From assembly GCA_028697695.1 (NCBI GenBank), contig JAQVEI010000002.1, positions 1-22,221 of the forward strand: 22,221 nucleotides of DNA, in the 5' to 3' direction. The translations under genes and the position numbers were made by a program. Positions 7,502 to 15,630 of this stretch are shown here, piece after piece; within the stretch, counting starts at the first letter, position 1; every line of letters starts with the position of its first letter. The notes beneath the pieces are model-generated. The model searched no databases. It saw only the letters and a program-made list of their open reading frames with translations, and had not been told where the DNA came from. This stretch comes from Lentimicrobiaceae bacterium. GTDB lineage: Bacteria > Bacteroidota > Bacteroidia > Bacteroidales > Lentimicrobiaceae.

Positions 7502-8869
7502 TTATTTCTTCTTATACAGCGCTTCTTTTGATACTACCTCCACTTTGTCCCCATCCTTAAGTGTTTTGGAGACCGCACGGTATGGGCCGCTAATAACCTT
7601 ATCACCAGCATTCAAACCTTCAATTATCTGTATGTGTGTGTTGTCCTGAATACCTGTTTTCACTGGTTTTATCCGGGCATAGCCGTCCTGCTCCACAAAA
7701 ACATATTCAGGTTGTGCGTCAGTATCCATCGCTTTATAATTTTCGGCTTCGCTGTCTTGTTGTGCACTCATACCCGAATCTGCTGATTGCCTGCCATCGG
7801 ACAAGGAGTCGCTTCTGGTGGTAACAGCCTGAATGGGTACGGCCAGAATATCATCGGCTCTTTCGGTTTGAATATCCACCGTGGCTGACATTCCGGGACG
7901 GAAAGGTGAGGCTGCAGCCTGGCCTTCAATGCTCAGATCGGCATAAGAAGCCGGTATCATCCGTATCTTAACATCGAAATTGGTAACCTGATCCACACTG
8001 GTGCCGGCAACATTTGCCGAAGTGGCAATTTGCGTTACTATTCCTTTAAATTTGCGGTTCAGGTAGGAATCAACTTCAACCAGGGCGGTGTCGTTTATGG
8101 ATACCCGAACAATATCATTTTCATTTACACTTACAATTACTTCCATTACCGCCAGGTTGGCAATACGTAAGATTTCTGTTCCCGATGAAAATTGAGAAGC
8201 TCCGGCCACCCTTTCCCCCTTTTCTACATTTAGTTTTGAAACCGTACCATCAACAGGTGCATATATAGAGGTTTTGTAAAGGTTTTCGCTGGCCTCCTTT
8301 AATGCTGCTTCAGAGCTCTTCACCGAGTATTCGGCAGCCTTTACACTTTGTTCGGCGGCATTTACTTCGGCTTTGGCCACTTCATAGGCCGATTTTGCGG
8401 CATCGTAATCCGCAGCAGAAATGGCATTTTGTTTAAACAGCGTTTCGTTGCGTTTAAAGCTTGCTTCTGCGTTGATGAATTGTGCTTTAACCTGAGAAAC
8501 CCTTGCCATGGAATTGGCTAGATTGGCTTTTTGGGTATTGAGTGCAGCCATCAAACGGTCGTAGTTTGAAGCATAAATCTTGGGATCAATTTTTGCCAGC
8601 AGGTCTCCCTGCTTTACCTGATCTCCCTCCTTTACGTATAGTTCAACTACTTCACCGCTCACATCGGGCGACAATTTAACTTCAATCTCAGGCTGAATCT
8701 TTCCATTGGCGGAAACCGTTTCAACAATGCTTCGTTTTTCAACAACATCCACTGTTACCTCGGTAGTATCTTCTTTCCCAATCCATCCCTGCTTACGCGC
8801 AACGGCCAAAACAACAATTAAAACTACCAACAATGCTATGCCCCATCGGGTGATATTTTTTCTCTTCAT
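7502..8869 (-). CDS. HlyD/MacA-type periplasmic adaptor (membrane fusion) protein
   Basis: A 455-residue membrane fusion protein that would bridge an inner-membrane pump and a TolC-type channel. A single N-terminal membrane anchor spans about residues 9-24. The two halves of the lipoyl (biotinyl-like) domain are at about 60-95 (GEVVELYVKEGDQVKQGD) and 203-235 (APVDGTVSKLNVEKGERV). They flank a long Ala/Lys/Glu-rich alpha-helical hairpin at about 100-200. Beta-barrel and membrane-proximal domains follow at about 240-450. Residues 353-386 form a Ser/Asp/Gln-rich, low-complexity insertion. No pump gene adjoins it: tolC is upstream and tsaB downstream. The arrangement resembles MacA-type ABC systems, but an RND partner is possible. 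Confidence 0.9.
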   Translation of the reverse strand: MKRKNITRWGIALLVVLIVVLAVARKQGWIGKEDTTEVTVDVVEKRSIVETVSANGKIQPEIEVKLSPDVSGEVVELYVKEGDQVKQGDLLAKIDPKIYASNYDRLMAALNTQKANLANSMARVSQVKAQFINAEASFKRNETLFKQNAISAADYDAAKSAYEVAKAEVNAAEQSVKAAEYSVKSSEAALKEASENLYKTSIYAPVDGTVSKLNVEKGERVAGASQFSSGTEILRIANLAVMEVIVSVNENDIVRVSINDTALVEVDSYLNRKFKGIVTQIATSANVAGTSVDQVTNFDVKIRMIPASYADLSIEGQAAASPFRPGMSATVDIQTERADDILAVPIQAVTTRSDSLSDGRQSADSGMSAQQDSEAENYKAMDTDAQPEYVFVEQDGYARIKPVKTGIQDNTHIQIIEGLNAGDKVISGPYRAVSKTLKDGDKVEVVSKEALYKKK

Positions 8870-8890
8870 GCGATAAACCTTTTCATGCTA

Positions 8891-8898
8891 TAAAAGTA
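8891..8898 (-). promoter_or_regulatory. Possible -7 box for the adaptor gene
   Basis: On the minus strand this reads TACTTTTA, one base away from the Bacteroidota TAnnTTTG consensus, and ends 21 nt before the adaptor ATG. No TTG -33 element is seen at the usual distance. The idea is supported by a terminator immediately upstream (8951-8989), which would otherwise cut the adaptor off from the tolC transcript. Weak on its own. Confidence 0.35.
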
Positions 8899-8950
8899 CA
8901 TATTTTCAAGCTCCTCTGGTATATTTATGCATTAAATGCTTCAAACCAGA

Positions 8951-8989
8951 CAAAAAATTAAAAATCACCCGGAATGTTGGGGTGATTTT
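8951..8989 (-). terminator. Intrinsic terminator after the tolC-like gene
   Basis: A perfect 10-bp inverted repeat: AAAATCACCC at 8961-8970 and GGGTGATTTT at 8980-8989, with a 9-nt loop. On the minus strand the hairpin starts 6 nt after the tolC stop and is followed by TAATTTTTTG, giving a U-rich run. It sits between tolC and the adaptor gene, so it should end or attenuate transcription between them. Confidence 0.75.
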
Positions 8990-8995
8990 ACTGTA

Positions 8996-10435
8996 TTATT
9001 TGAGCGATAGCGGTTTTCCCATATAAAAATCAAGCACCGTTTTTTTGAACACATAATCGTATTTGTTTTGCAGGACTTCTGATTCCGCGTTGGTGAAATC
9101 TTTTTTGGCATTATTATAATCTACTGAATTCATAATACCCACGTTGAATTTTTGGTCTGCATAACGAAAAGATTCACGGGTGGCCGATTGCTTTTTTTCA
9201 GCAGCATAATAGTTTTTCAATGCCGCATTTGCATCCGCCCATGCTTGCTGAATGGTTTTACGCAAGGCCAGTTTTTGTAAATCAAGGTCAATGCGGGAAG
9301 ACTCAAGTGCAATTTTTGATTTGCTCACCATAGTTCGGCTTTGCCAGCCGTTAAGTATGGGGATGGTAAGATATAAGCCTATGGTTTGGTTGTTATTGTC
9401 ACTGATTTGATCTCCCCAGGGCTTGGTTTTGGTAGTGTATCTTTCCTGATAAACATACACATTAAGTGGGTCGCTGCCGGGATTTTCTGCATAGCCTATA
9501 AGCTGAGGTTCGCCCATAGAGATCTGGTCGATAATGGTGCTGGCACCCGAGTATCCGGTTCCCCAGCTTCCACTTAAGGCCAGAGAAGGGTAGTAAGTAC
9601 CGCGGGCCCGCGACAATTGATATTCACTGCTTTGCATCCGATATTCAGCAGCCTTTATTTCAGGCATATGACCCGCAGCTATCCGGTATACTTCCTCGGG
9701 ATTATATGCCATGCCCGGATTGCCTTCCATCTTAATATCCGGTTTTTCAATATCAAAACCTTCCGCAGAAGGCAGATCCAGCAATTGACTTAGGGTAAGT
9801 AGCGAGAGTTCCAGGTCGTTTTGTGCACTCACCAGCCCCGATTCTTCTCCGGCAAGTTGAGCCTCAATGGTAAACAAATCGCCCTGAGCCATGGTGCCGG
9901 CGTCAACCAGCTTTTTCATGCGGTCAGCCTGCTGTTGTGTAATCTCCATCTGGTTTGCCCGGATGTCTACCAACTCCTTGTAAAAAAGCACCTGAAGATA
10001 AATAGTGGCAATATTCAGTGATATGTCGTTCATAAATTTATCTGCTTCCTCACGTGTGGCCATTAAATCCAACTGATTTTGTTTGATGAGATTTAGCTTT
10101 TGAAAACCATTGAACAAGGTAATGCCCGATTGAAGATAGAAGTTATTGGATTGCACCCGGCTGGTAGCAAACTGATTGGTATATCGATCCACAGTTTGTC
10201 CGTAATTGTAGGCATGCGAAGCATTGCCCGTAATTCCCGGAAGCAAATCCAGCTTTGACTGCAACACATCAGCCCTGGAAGCTTCTACCAGCAGCATCTG
10301 TTTTTTTATCTGAAGATTGTTTTCCAGGGCATGATTAACGCATTCCTCCAGACTCCATAACTTCTGAGCTACTGCGTCAGATGCAATCAAAAGTATAAAA
10401 CCTGTAAAAATAACTATTAGCTGTAATTTACGCAT
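8996..10435 (-). CDS. TolC-family outer membrane efflux protein
   Basis: A 479-residue outer membrane factor with two OEP repeats. The N-terminus has a clear signal peptide, with likely cleavage after Ala23 (S-D-A-V-A before Q-K). The opening WSLEECVNHALENNLQIKK (27-45) is the typical start of the family. The two related strands ITLFNGFQKLN and LYLTIPILNGWQSR mark the beta-barrel segments of each repeat, separated by Ala/Glu-rich helices that form the periplasmic tunnel. It precedes the HlyD-type adaptor on the same strand, with a terminator between them. It probably forms a trans-envelope exporter with that adaptor and an unlinked pump; substrate unknown. Confidence 0.92.
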   Translation of the reverse strand: MRKLQLIVIFTGFILLIASDAVAQKLWSLEECVNHALENNLQIKKQMLLVEASRADVLQSKLDLLPGITGNASHAYNYGQTVDRYTNQFATSRVQSNNFYLQSGITLFNGFQKLNLIKQNQLDLMATREEADKFMNDISLNIATIYLQVLFYKELVDIRANQMEITQQQADRMKKLVDAGTMAQGDLFTIEAQLAGEESGLVSAQNDLELSLLTLSQLLDLPSAEGFDIEKPDIKMEGNPGMAYNPEEVYRIAAGHMPEIKAAEYRMQSSEYQLSRARGTYYPSLALSGSWGTGYSGASTIIDQISMGEPQLIGYAENPGSDPLNVYVYQERYTTKTKPWGDQISDNNNQTIGLYLTIPILNGWQSRTMVSKSKIALESSRIDLDLQKLALRKTIQQAWADANAALKNYYAAEKKQSATRESFRYADQKFNVGIMNSVDYNNAKKDFTNAESEVLQNKYDYVFKKTVLDFYMGKPLSLK

Positions 10436-10680
10436 ATCGGTGTGTTTAAATGTTCGGTGTGCTACAGTTTGTTGTTAAATATTGTGCCAATTTTACTATT
10501 AATTGATTGTGAGTGTGTTAAAGATGAAAAGCAGTTGCTGGATGTTCGCAAACGTGCATGGTACACTCCATTAACGGACACATTCTTCTGAACAACAATT
10601 TACTTTGTCAAAATTATGATTTTAATTGGCAGTTTTCAGTTAATTTTACACAAAATTTTAAGATTAAACCGGGTTTTTGC
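10436..10680 (+). other. Divergent intergenic region between tolC-like and M1 peptidase genes
   Basis: 245 bp, AT-rich, lying between two divergent starts, so it should hold both promoters. Only imperfect -7-like boxes were found: TTACTTTG at 10600-10607 on the plus strand and TAAAATTG near 10490-10497 on the minus strand. Neither has a convincing -33 element. The peptidase reading frame stays open upstream to an ATG at 10558, but the 41 extra residues would bury the signal peptide, so they are treated as untranslated. Confidence 0.4.
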
Positions 10681-13038
10681 ATGAATGTTTCCATTAATTT
10701 CAAACAATTTGTCCTTGTTGGTTTGACGCTGCTTTGCTTTACGGGGTTACAGCTATCTGCACATAATCATCATCAGCTCAGGGCTCAGGCATTGAGTGAC
10801 ACCGTTGATGTGGTGCATTATAATATTCATCTGGAGGTTACTGACTTTGTTAATCAGACCATTAAAGGGCGTACTGAAATTGAATTTACCACCCCGCAAC
10901 CCATGGTTCATCAGTTGGGATTAAATTTACGCAAATTGACGGTGGACTCTGTTAAAAATACAGCCGGGATGTATCTGCCTTTTACTCATGTGGGTGATTA
11001 TCTTCAAATTATTCTTCCCCAGGCTTTAATCTCTGGTGACACCTCACAGGTGGTGGTTTACTATCATGGCAATCCCTTTAGCGAGTCGTGGGGTGGATTT
11101 CATTTTAAAGGAAATTATGCTTTTAACCTGGGTGTAGGCTTCCAGTCCGTTCCGCACAACCTGGGAAAAGCGTGGTTTCCATGTGTGGATGACTTTGTTG
11201 ACAGGGCATTTTACGATTATCATATCGAGGTAAAAAATGGAAACGTGGCTGCCTGTGGAGGAATACTTCAGTCGGTTTCAGCTTTTACTGACAGTACCCG
11301 GGTGTTTCATTGGAAATCGCTTCGGACTCTGCCCACATATCTGGCTTCCGTAGCTGTGGGACCTTATGCATTGGTTGAAGACAGTTATGCCGGCCTGGAA
11401 GATACCATTCCGGTAATGTATTTTGTACGTCCGCAGGATACCGCAAAGATCGCGGGTTCATTTCAACACCTGAAACAGATAGCAGCTATTTATGAAGAAT
11501 GTTTCGGAGCGTATCCTTTTGAGCGTATCGGCATCACCGGCACCGCTCTTGGAGCTATGGAGCATGCTGAAAACATATTTTATCCGCATAGCAGCATCAA
11601 TGGGAATTTGACCGATGAATGGCTCTATGCGCATGAGTTCTCACACATGTGGTTTGGCGATATGGTAACCTGTTCTTCTGATGCTGATATGTGGCTGAAT
11701 GAAGGTTGGGCGCGGTGGAGCGAGCGCCTGATGCGTGAAAAGCTGTACAATGCCGAAACCGCTAAAGCTCCTTTTCGCAATATGATGCAGGAAGTATTGC
11801 GCTTTGCACATATAAGCGAAGGGGGATATCTGCCTTTGTCGCCCATGCCTTCTAATCTTACCTACGGAACCCACATTTACGACAAAGGGGCCATGGTGGT
11901 GCAGGGGTTGCGCGCTTATTTAGGTGATAGTCTGTTTTTTGGCGGCGTAAAAGCATACCTCAACGCATATGCATTTCAGCCTGTGAACTCATATCAATTG
12001 AGGGATTTCCTGAGTGATTACACCGGAATAAATCTGGTGCCATTCTTTGATTTTCATGTTTTCGGACCCGGGTACAATCATGTGTCGGTTGATTCATTCA
12101 GCGTGGTGCCTGCGTACAATTCTTTTAACGTGAAAGTTTTCCTTAAACAAAAACTCAGAGGTGCAACGGTTCCGGCGGGAGATGTACGCACCAATCTTAC
12201 TTTTATGAGCGCGCAGCGCGATACAATTACCCGCAAAGCATCTTTTCAGGGGTCCAACGGCTCGGTTAATTTTGATGTGCCCTTTGAACCCGTACTGGTG
12301 ATGTGTGACCTTGAGGAAGAATTCGCGGATGCCACGACCGATAATTACAAAACCATTATACAACCCGGAGGATATGATTATCCCAATACATACTTTAGGT
12401 TGAATGTACTCTCGGGGAATGATACTTCATGGATTAGAGTTACTCACCATTGGGTAGCCGCCGATAGCCTACAGATACCGATTTCGGGTCTTACTTTAAG
12501 CCAAAACCGTTACTGGACAATTGAAGGCATATTTGCTCCGGGGTTTTCGGGCAGTGGGATATTTTCATTTAACAGAACCAACGCACTCGACAATGAATTG
12601 ATCCATAAATCTTCCGACTCATTGGTAATTTTATATCGTGAAAACCCCCGTTATCCGTGGAGAAGCATCCCATTTACCCGGACAGGAGCATGGCAGATTG
12701 GCTTCATTACCGTCCCTCTACTTTTGCCCGGGGATTATACACTTGCAGTGTGGGATGAAGCCTGGGTGGGAACCGGCGCACCCCATCCCGGCCGGAATTT
12801 TCAGCTACACATTACGCCAAATCCCGGCAAAAAAACAGTGGAGGTTGAAAGAAATTTTAACGATGAAGCTGTCGTTACCATAACTTCAGCCCATGGAGCC
12901 ATACTGCAATCCCACAAAATAGCTGCTACAAACAGGAGGTTTATACTCGATGTTTCTGCTCTTTCACCGGGGCATTATTATGTTACCGTAAGGAGTAAGT
13001 TTAATAAAGAGAGCGCTGCCCTAATTATACTGCCATGA
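10681..13038 (+). CDS. Secreted M1-family metallopeptidase with T9SS sorting tail
   Basis: A 785-residue zinc peptidase. The start at 10681 gives a textbook signal peptide (residues 1 to about 27, ending LQLSA). An N-terminal M1 beta-sandwich domain spans about 40-235. The catalytic domain has GAMEH (291-295, in place of the classical GAMEN) and the zinc motif HEFSH (318-322) followed 18 residues later by Glu341 in NEGW; Glu319 is the catalytic base. A beta-rich region follows. The last ~78 residues (708-785) have the form of a Por-type sorting domain: ITPNPG, a G-A-I-L-Q strand turn, and DVSALSPGHYYVTV. It is therefore probably exported by type IX secretion and released or anchored at the cell surface. 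Its TGA overlaps the next ATG by 4 nt. Confidence 0.92.
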   Translation: MNVSINFKQFVLVGLTLLCFTGLQLSAHNHHQLRAQALSDTVDVVHYNIHLEVTDFVNQTIKGRTEIEFTTPQPMVHQLGLNLRKLTVDSVKNTAGMYLPFTHVGDYLQIILPQALISGDTSQVVVYYHGNPFSESWGGFHFKGNYAFNLGVGFQSVPHNLGKAWFPCVDDFVDRAFYDYHIEVKNGNVAACGGILQSVSAFTDSTRVFHWKSLRTLPTYLASVAVGPYALVEDSYAGLEDTIPVMYFVRPQDTAKIAGSFQHLKQIAAIYEECFGAYPFERIGITGTALGAMEHAENIFYPHSSINGNLTDEWLYAHEFSHMWFGDMVTCSSDADMWLNEGWARWSERLMREKLYNAETAKAPFRNMMQEVLRFAHISEGGYLPLSPMPSNLTYGTHIYDKGAMVVQGLRAYLGDSLFFGGVKAYLNAYAFQPVNSYQLRDFLSDYTGINLVPFFDFHVFGPGYNHVSVDSFSVVPAYNSFNVKVFLKQKLRGATVPAGDVRTNLTFMSAQRDTITRKASFQGSNGSVNFDVPFEPVLVMCDLEEEFADATTDNYKTIIQPGGYDYPNTYFRLNVLSGNDTSWIRVTHHWVAADSLQIPISGLTLSQNRYWTIEGIFAPGFSGSGIFSFNRTNALDNELIHKSSDSLVILYRENPRYPWRSIPFTRTGAWQIGFITVPLLLPGDYTLAVWDEAWVGTGAPHPGRNFQLHITPNPGKKTVEVERNFNDEAVVTITSAHGAILQSHKIAATNRRFILDVSALSPGHYYVTVRSKFNKESAALIILP

Positions 13039-13673
13039 TTTACATATTTAAACCTCAGTGGTTTTTAAGATTAAAAAACATCATTTGCCTGCTTTGCCTC
13101 GTGGGTTTGGCTCAGGGCTGTGTTATCATTAATGAAAACAACTACCGTACTTTAAGGCCGGAGCAACAAACACAAATAGAGCACTTTAATAATCAGTTGA
13201 TACATCGTGAATGGAACCCCGGAACACAGACCCTGGTTGAAGTAGATGGAAATGATATTTTTGATGTTGTCCGGCAATCTCCATTTACCTGGGTTAGATT
13301 GTGGCGGCCATTTTGCAGCGCTGAAAGCTGTGAAAACCTTTCCGTGTATGCTGCAAAAGCTGAGGCGTATCCCGGTTTGTCATTTATGCTGATCTCCGAA
13401 TCCTACGATTTTAAGAGCATCAAAGAAAAATTTGAACAATCAAACTTTAAAGGTAGCAGTTATGTTTTAAAAGACGCTGTTTATGGCCACAAAATGACGC
13501 CGGCCCGTAAAAAATTTATTGCTGAAATGGGCAATAATCAGCCTGTTCAACCACTTTTTTATGACAATGACTTTTTCTTTATCGGTGATAGTCTGGTTTT
13601 TGCAGGAAATTCGCTGGTAGTCCATCTGGATAGTCTAATGCAGGTATCACAAGGAAAAACTTTTGCAAGATAA
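13035..13673 (+). CDS. Putative lipoprotein, possibly thioredoxin-like
   Basis: A 212-residue protein I do not recognise. A hydrophobic N-terminus (13-28) ends in LAQGC with Cys29, a loose lipobox, so it is probably a lipoprotein. The middle holds TWVRLWRPFCSAESC (85-99) followed by a hydrophobic strand FMLISE (117-122) and a helix. This resembles the strand-CxxC-helix start of a thioredoxin fold, but the cysteines (Cys94, Cys99) are four residues apart instead of two. A later VQPLFYDNDFFFIGD (171-185) could be the cis-Pro strand region. It is coupled to the M1 peptidase gene by an ATGA overlap and lies 6 nt before the GNAT gene. The fold is inference; redox activity is uncertain. Confidence 0.75.
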   Translation: MIYIFKPQWFLRLKNIICLLCLVGLAQGCVIINENNYRTLRPEQQTQIEHFNNQLIHREWNPGTQTLVEVDGNDIFDVVRQSPFTWVRLWRPFCSAESCENLSVYAAKAEAYPGLSFMLISESYDFKSIKEKFEQSNFKGSSYVLKDAVYGHKMTPARKKFIAEMGNNQPVQPLFYDNDFFFIGDSLVFAGNSLVVHLDSLMQVSQGKTFAR

Positions 13674-13679
13674 TCGGCT

Positions 13680-14225
13680 ATGCTTGAAATTAAAACCAAA
13701 ACATGGTGGCTGCAGCAAACACAGGTACCGGAAAATTTAATCAGCAAACTTCCAAAGGGCGTAATGGTTATAAAAGCCATTAAACCAACGCGTTCGTTTT
13801 ATCTTTTTTTATATACTGAAGTGGGCCGTCATTTCCAGTGGTATAACCGGCTGATGTTGCCCCATAGTGAGTTGGAAGAAATCCTGCAGGATCCGATGAA
13901 TGAATTTTTTGTACTGTACATCAATGGAGTACCTGGTGGTTTTGCTGAGCTTGATATTCATTCCGATTATAGTACGGAAGTGGTATATTTTGGACTTACC
14001 CCTGATTTTACCGGAAAGGGATTGGGAACTTCTTTTATGCGATACATTATTCGTCATGCCTGGCAGCGAAACATTTCAAAACTTTGGCTGCATACCTGTA
14101 ATCTGGATCATCCTTCGGCCCTCAACTTTTATATTAAAAACGGATTTGAGATTTATGATGAAGCCGTCATAGATCAACCTGTGCCGGATGCCGGTTCTGA
14201 TCCCTACAATAAATTACCCTGGTAA
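13680..14225 (+). CDS. GNAT-family N-acetyltransferase
   Basis: A 181-residue cytoplasmic protein with the GNAT core in its second half. Beta-4 and motif A run through VVYFGLTPDFTGKGLGTSFM (101-120); TGKGLG is the acetyl-CoA pyrophosphate-binding loop (R/Q-x-x-G-x-G/A). NLDHPSALNFYIKNGFEIY (141-159) is the usual motif B region. The N-terminal 60 residues are aromatic-rich and may shape the acceptor site. The substrate cannot be read from the sequence. It lies 6 nt after the lipoprotein gene and 9 nt before the PAP2-like gene, so the four genes 10681-14843 look like one operon. Confidence 0.88.
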   Translation: MLEIKTKTWWLQQTQVPENLISKLPKGVMVIKAIKPTRSFYLFLYTEVGRHFQWYNRLMLPHSELEEILQDPMNEFFVLYINGVPGGFAELDIHSDYSTEVVYFGLTPDFTGKGLGTSFMRYIIRHAWQRNISKLWLHTCNLDHPSALNFYIKNGFEIYDEAVIDQPVPDAGSDPYNKLPW

Positions 14226-14234
14226 ATACTGCTT

Positions 14235-14843
14235 ATGGAGAAAAATATAGCCCGCTTTCTTTCATGGCTGTTGCATCCGGTGCTGATGCCAACATACTCA
14301 CTCCTGTTTTTCTTTAGTCAGGATGTTTATTTCGTGCTTATCCTACCCAAAGCCTTGAGAATTGCTTTGTTGACAATGGTCTTTATCAATACGGCTCTTT
14401 TGCCCGCCCTGATAGTTTGGTTTATGGCACGCCGGCATCTGATTTCAGGAGTGGCACTCGAAAACCGGAGCGAACGTATTCTACCTTACGTATTCACAGC
14501 CCTTGCCTATTTCACTACATTTTTTCTATTGAACAATCAGGATTTGCCGCCGGTATATCAACGGCTGATACTGGGAGGCGCCATACTGGTGACGTTTGCT
14601 GCGGTGATAACCCTTTTTTGGAAAATCAGTGCACATATGCTCGGGCTTGGAGGAATGAGCGGCGCTTTTTGCATGCTCTATTATACAGGGTTCCTGAATT
14701 CGCCGGTACTTTTCCTTTTTATGATACTGCTTTCCGGCTTAGGAGGTTTTGCCAGGCTGGCACTAAAAACGCACAATCCCGCGCAGGTTTACGCGGGATT
14801 CATTGCCGGAGCATTAATAATGAGTGCCGTTTTTTTATTGTAA
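14235..14843 (+). CDS. PAP2-like integral membrane protein with altered active-site motifs
   Basis: A 202-residue protein with about six hydrophobic segments. Three stretches align with the phosphatase signature of the PAP2 superfamily. ENRSERILP stands where KxxxxxxRP is expected. ISAHMLGLGGMSG is in the position of PSGH. ARLALKTHNPAQ keeps the R-x5-H spacing of SRxxxxxHxxxD but ends in Gln instead of Asp. It may be a lipid phosphatase relative with changed or lost activity, possibly acting on prenyl or phosphatidyl phosphates. The family link is by motif spacing, so moderate. It is the last gene of a four-gene run, and its TAA directly abuts the stop of the convergent beta-barrel gene. Confidence 0.65.
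   Translation: MEKNIARFLSWLLHPVLMPTYSLLFFFSQDVYFVLILPKALRIALLTMVFINTALLPALIVWFMARRHLISGVALENRSERILPYVFTALAYFTTFFLLNNQDLPPVYQRLILGGAILVTFAAVITLFWKISAHMLGLGGMSGAFCMLYYTGFLNSPVLFLFMILLSGLGGFARLALKTHNPAQVYAGFIAGALIMSAVFLL
14758..14800 (-). terminator. Terminator-like hairpin inside the PAP2-like gene, opposite strand
   Basis: A perfect 9-bp GC-rich inverted repeat, AATCCCGCG (14775-14783) and CGCGGGATT (14792-14800), with an 8-nt loop. Read on the minus strand it lies about 44 nt after the beta-barrel gene's stop and is followed by GTGCG and then TTTTT. No T-run follows on the plus strand. It could end the convergent transcript from within the opposing coding sequence. The 5-nt gap before the T-run weakens the case. 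Confidence 0.4.
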
Positions 14844-15524
14844 CTAAAAAGGACGCAAGGCCAGTCCTATCGAAATTGGATAAATTTCGGGGCCTGCATT
14901 CTCATCAAATATCTTTGTAACCGAGTAATAACCTATCAGATTTATCCACTTGTAGCCTATTTGCACGGTAGGGCCAAAACGCCAGGTAGCTATATGGGGA
15001 ACATATCCCTGCTTTAACTTCGTTTTTTTGCCGGTGATTAAATCGTCGCCTTTATACTTGGTATGGGCATCCACCAATAAACCAACTTTTACTCCTAAAG
15101 CTACCCTGAATCCGGCAGCCGATTTAAACCTTATTTCGGCCGGTAAATCAAGGTAAGTAAGGGTTAATTTACTCTTTTTGTAACTCAGTTTACCTCCCGA
15201 AGCAGCTTTATCAGGGATAGGAGTAAAATACGAAACGCCCATGGTGTCATTCAATACGGCATTGCTGAAAATATTATGAATGCCTAAGCCTAAGCCAACT
15301 GCGAAAGCAAAATTGCTCTCTTTTACCGGAAAGGTACGCATACCATATATGTTTACACCCGGACTAAAAGCTCTGAAATCAATGCCATCCGGTGCATCCA
15401 TAATGATATCGGTAAAAATGTCGAACCCACTGGTGTATTTTTCTGTGAATAAATCGGAGGTGTTTTGCGCTTTGAGAACTGTAATAGACAGTATCAATAC
15501 AAAAGAAATGAGAAGTTTTTTCAT
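14844..15524 (-). CDS. Outer-membrane beta-barrel protein (PorT/OMP_b-brl-like)
   Basis: A 226-residue protein from the ATG at 15524. The frame is open for 11 more codons to 15557, but those would precede the signal peptide, which starts at MKKLLISFVL and ends at KAQ (residue 20). The mature part is a run of alternating hydrophobic/polar strands (for example FAFAVGLGLGI, AGFRVALGVKVGLLV, GPTVQIGYKWINLIGYY) and the chain ends in LALRPF, the C-terminal Phe expected of outer-membrane barrels. It resembles the small barrel proteins common in Bacteroidota; no specific function can be given. A perfect -7 box lies 72 nt upstream of the start, so it is transcribed separately from the small gene behind it. 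Confidence 0.8.
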   Translation of the reverse strand: MKKLLISFVLILSITVLKAQNTSDLFTEKYTSGFDIFTDIIMDAPDGIDFRAFSPGVNIYGMRTFPVKESNFAFAVGLGLGIHNIFSNAVLNDTMGVSYFTPIPDKAASGGKLSYKKSKLTLTYLDLPAEIRFKSAAGFRVALGVKVGLLVDAHTKYKGDDLITGKKTKLKQGYVPHIATWRFGPTVQIGYKWINLIGYYSVTKIFDENAGPEIYPISIGLALRPF

Positions 15525-15596
15525 AAATACCTGATTTGAATTATTTTTTAACGGCACAGATTTCCTGATTTATCAACCATCCGCAGTTGGACAACA

Positions 15597-15604
15597 CAAA
15601 AGTA
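15597..15604 (-). promoter_or_regulatory. -7 promoter box for the beta-barrel gene
   Basis: On the minus strand this reads TACTTTTG, a perfect match to the Bacteroidota TAnnTTTG -7 element. It lies 72 nt before the ATG at 15524 and just downstream of the terminator at 15642-15665. No clear TTTG is seen at the -33 position. The likely transcription start near 15590 would give a leader of about 65 nt. Confidence 0.6.
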
Positions 15605-15630
15605 TGAAAAATGTTTCAATAAGCAGACAG

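Noticed and set aside
10558..10680. In-frame upstream ATG extending the M1 peptidase by 41 residues
   Set aside because: The extension would place the signal peptide internally; the ATG at 10681 starts an ideal signal sequence.
14417..14920. 167-codon plus-strand frame overlapping the PAP2-like gene in another frame
   Set aside because: The overlapping +1 frame has a clear six-helix membrane protein with operon spacing; this alternative has mixed composition and runs into the convergent gene.
15525..15557. Upstream ATG adding 11 residues to the beta-barrel protein
   Set aside because: MKKLLISFVL at 15524 is a standard signal-peptide start; the extension is polar and would precede it.
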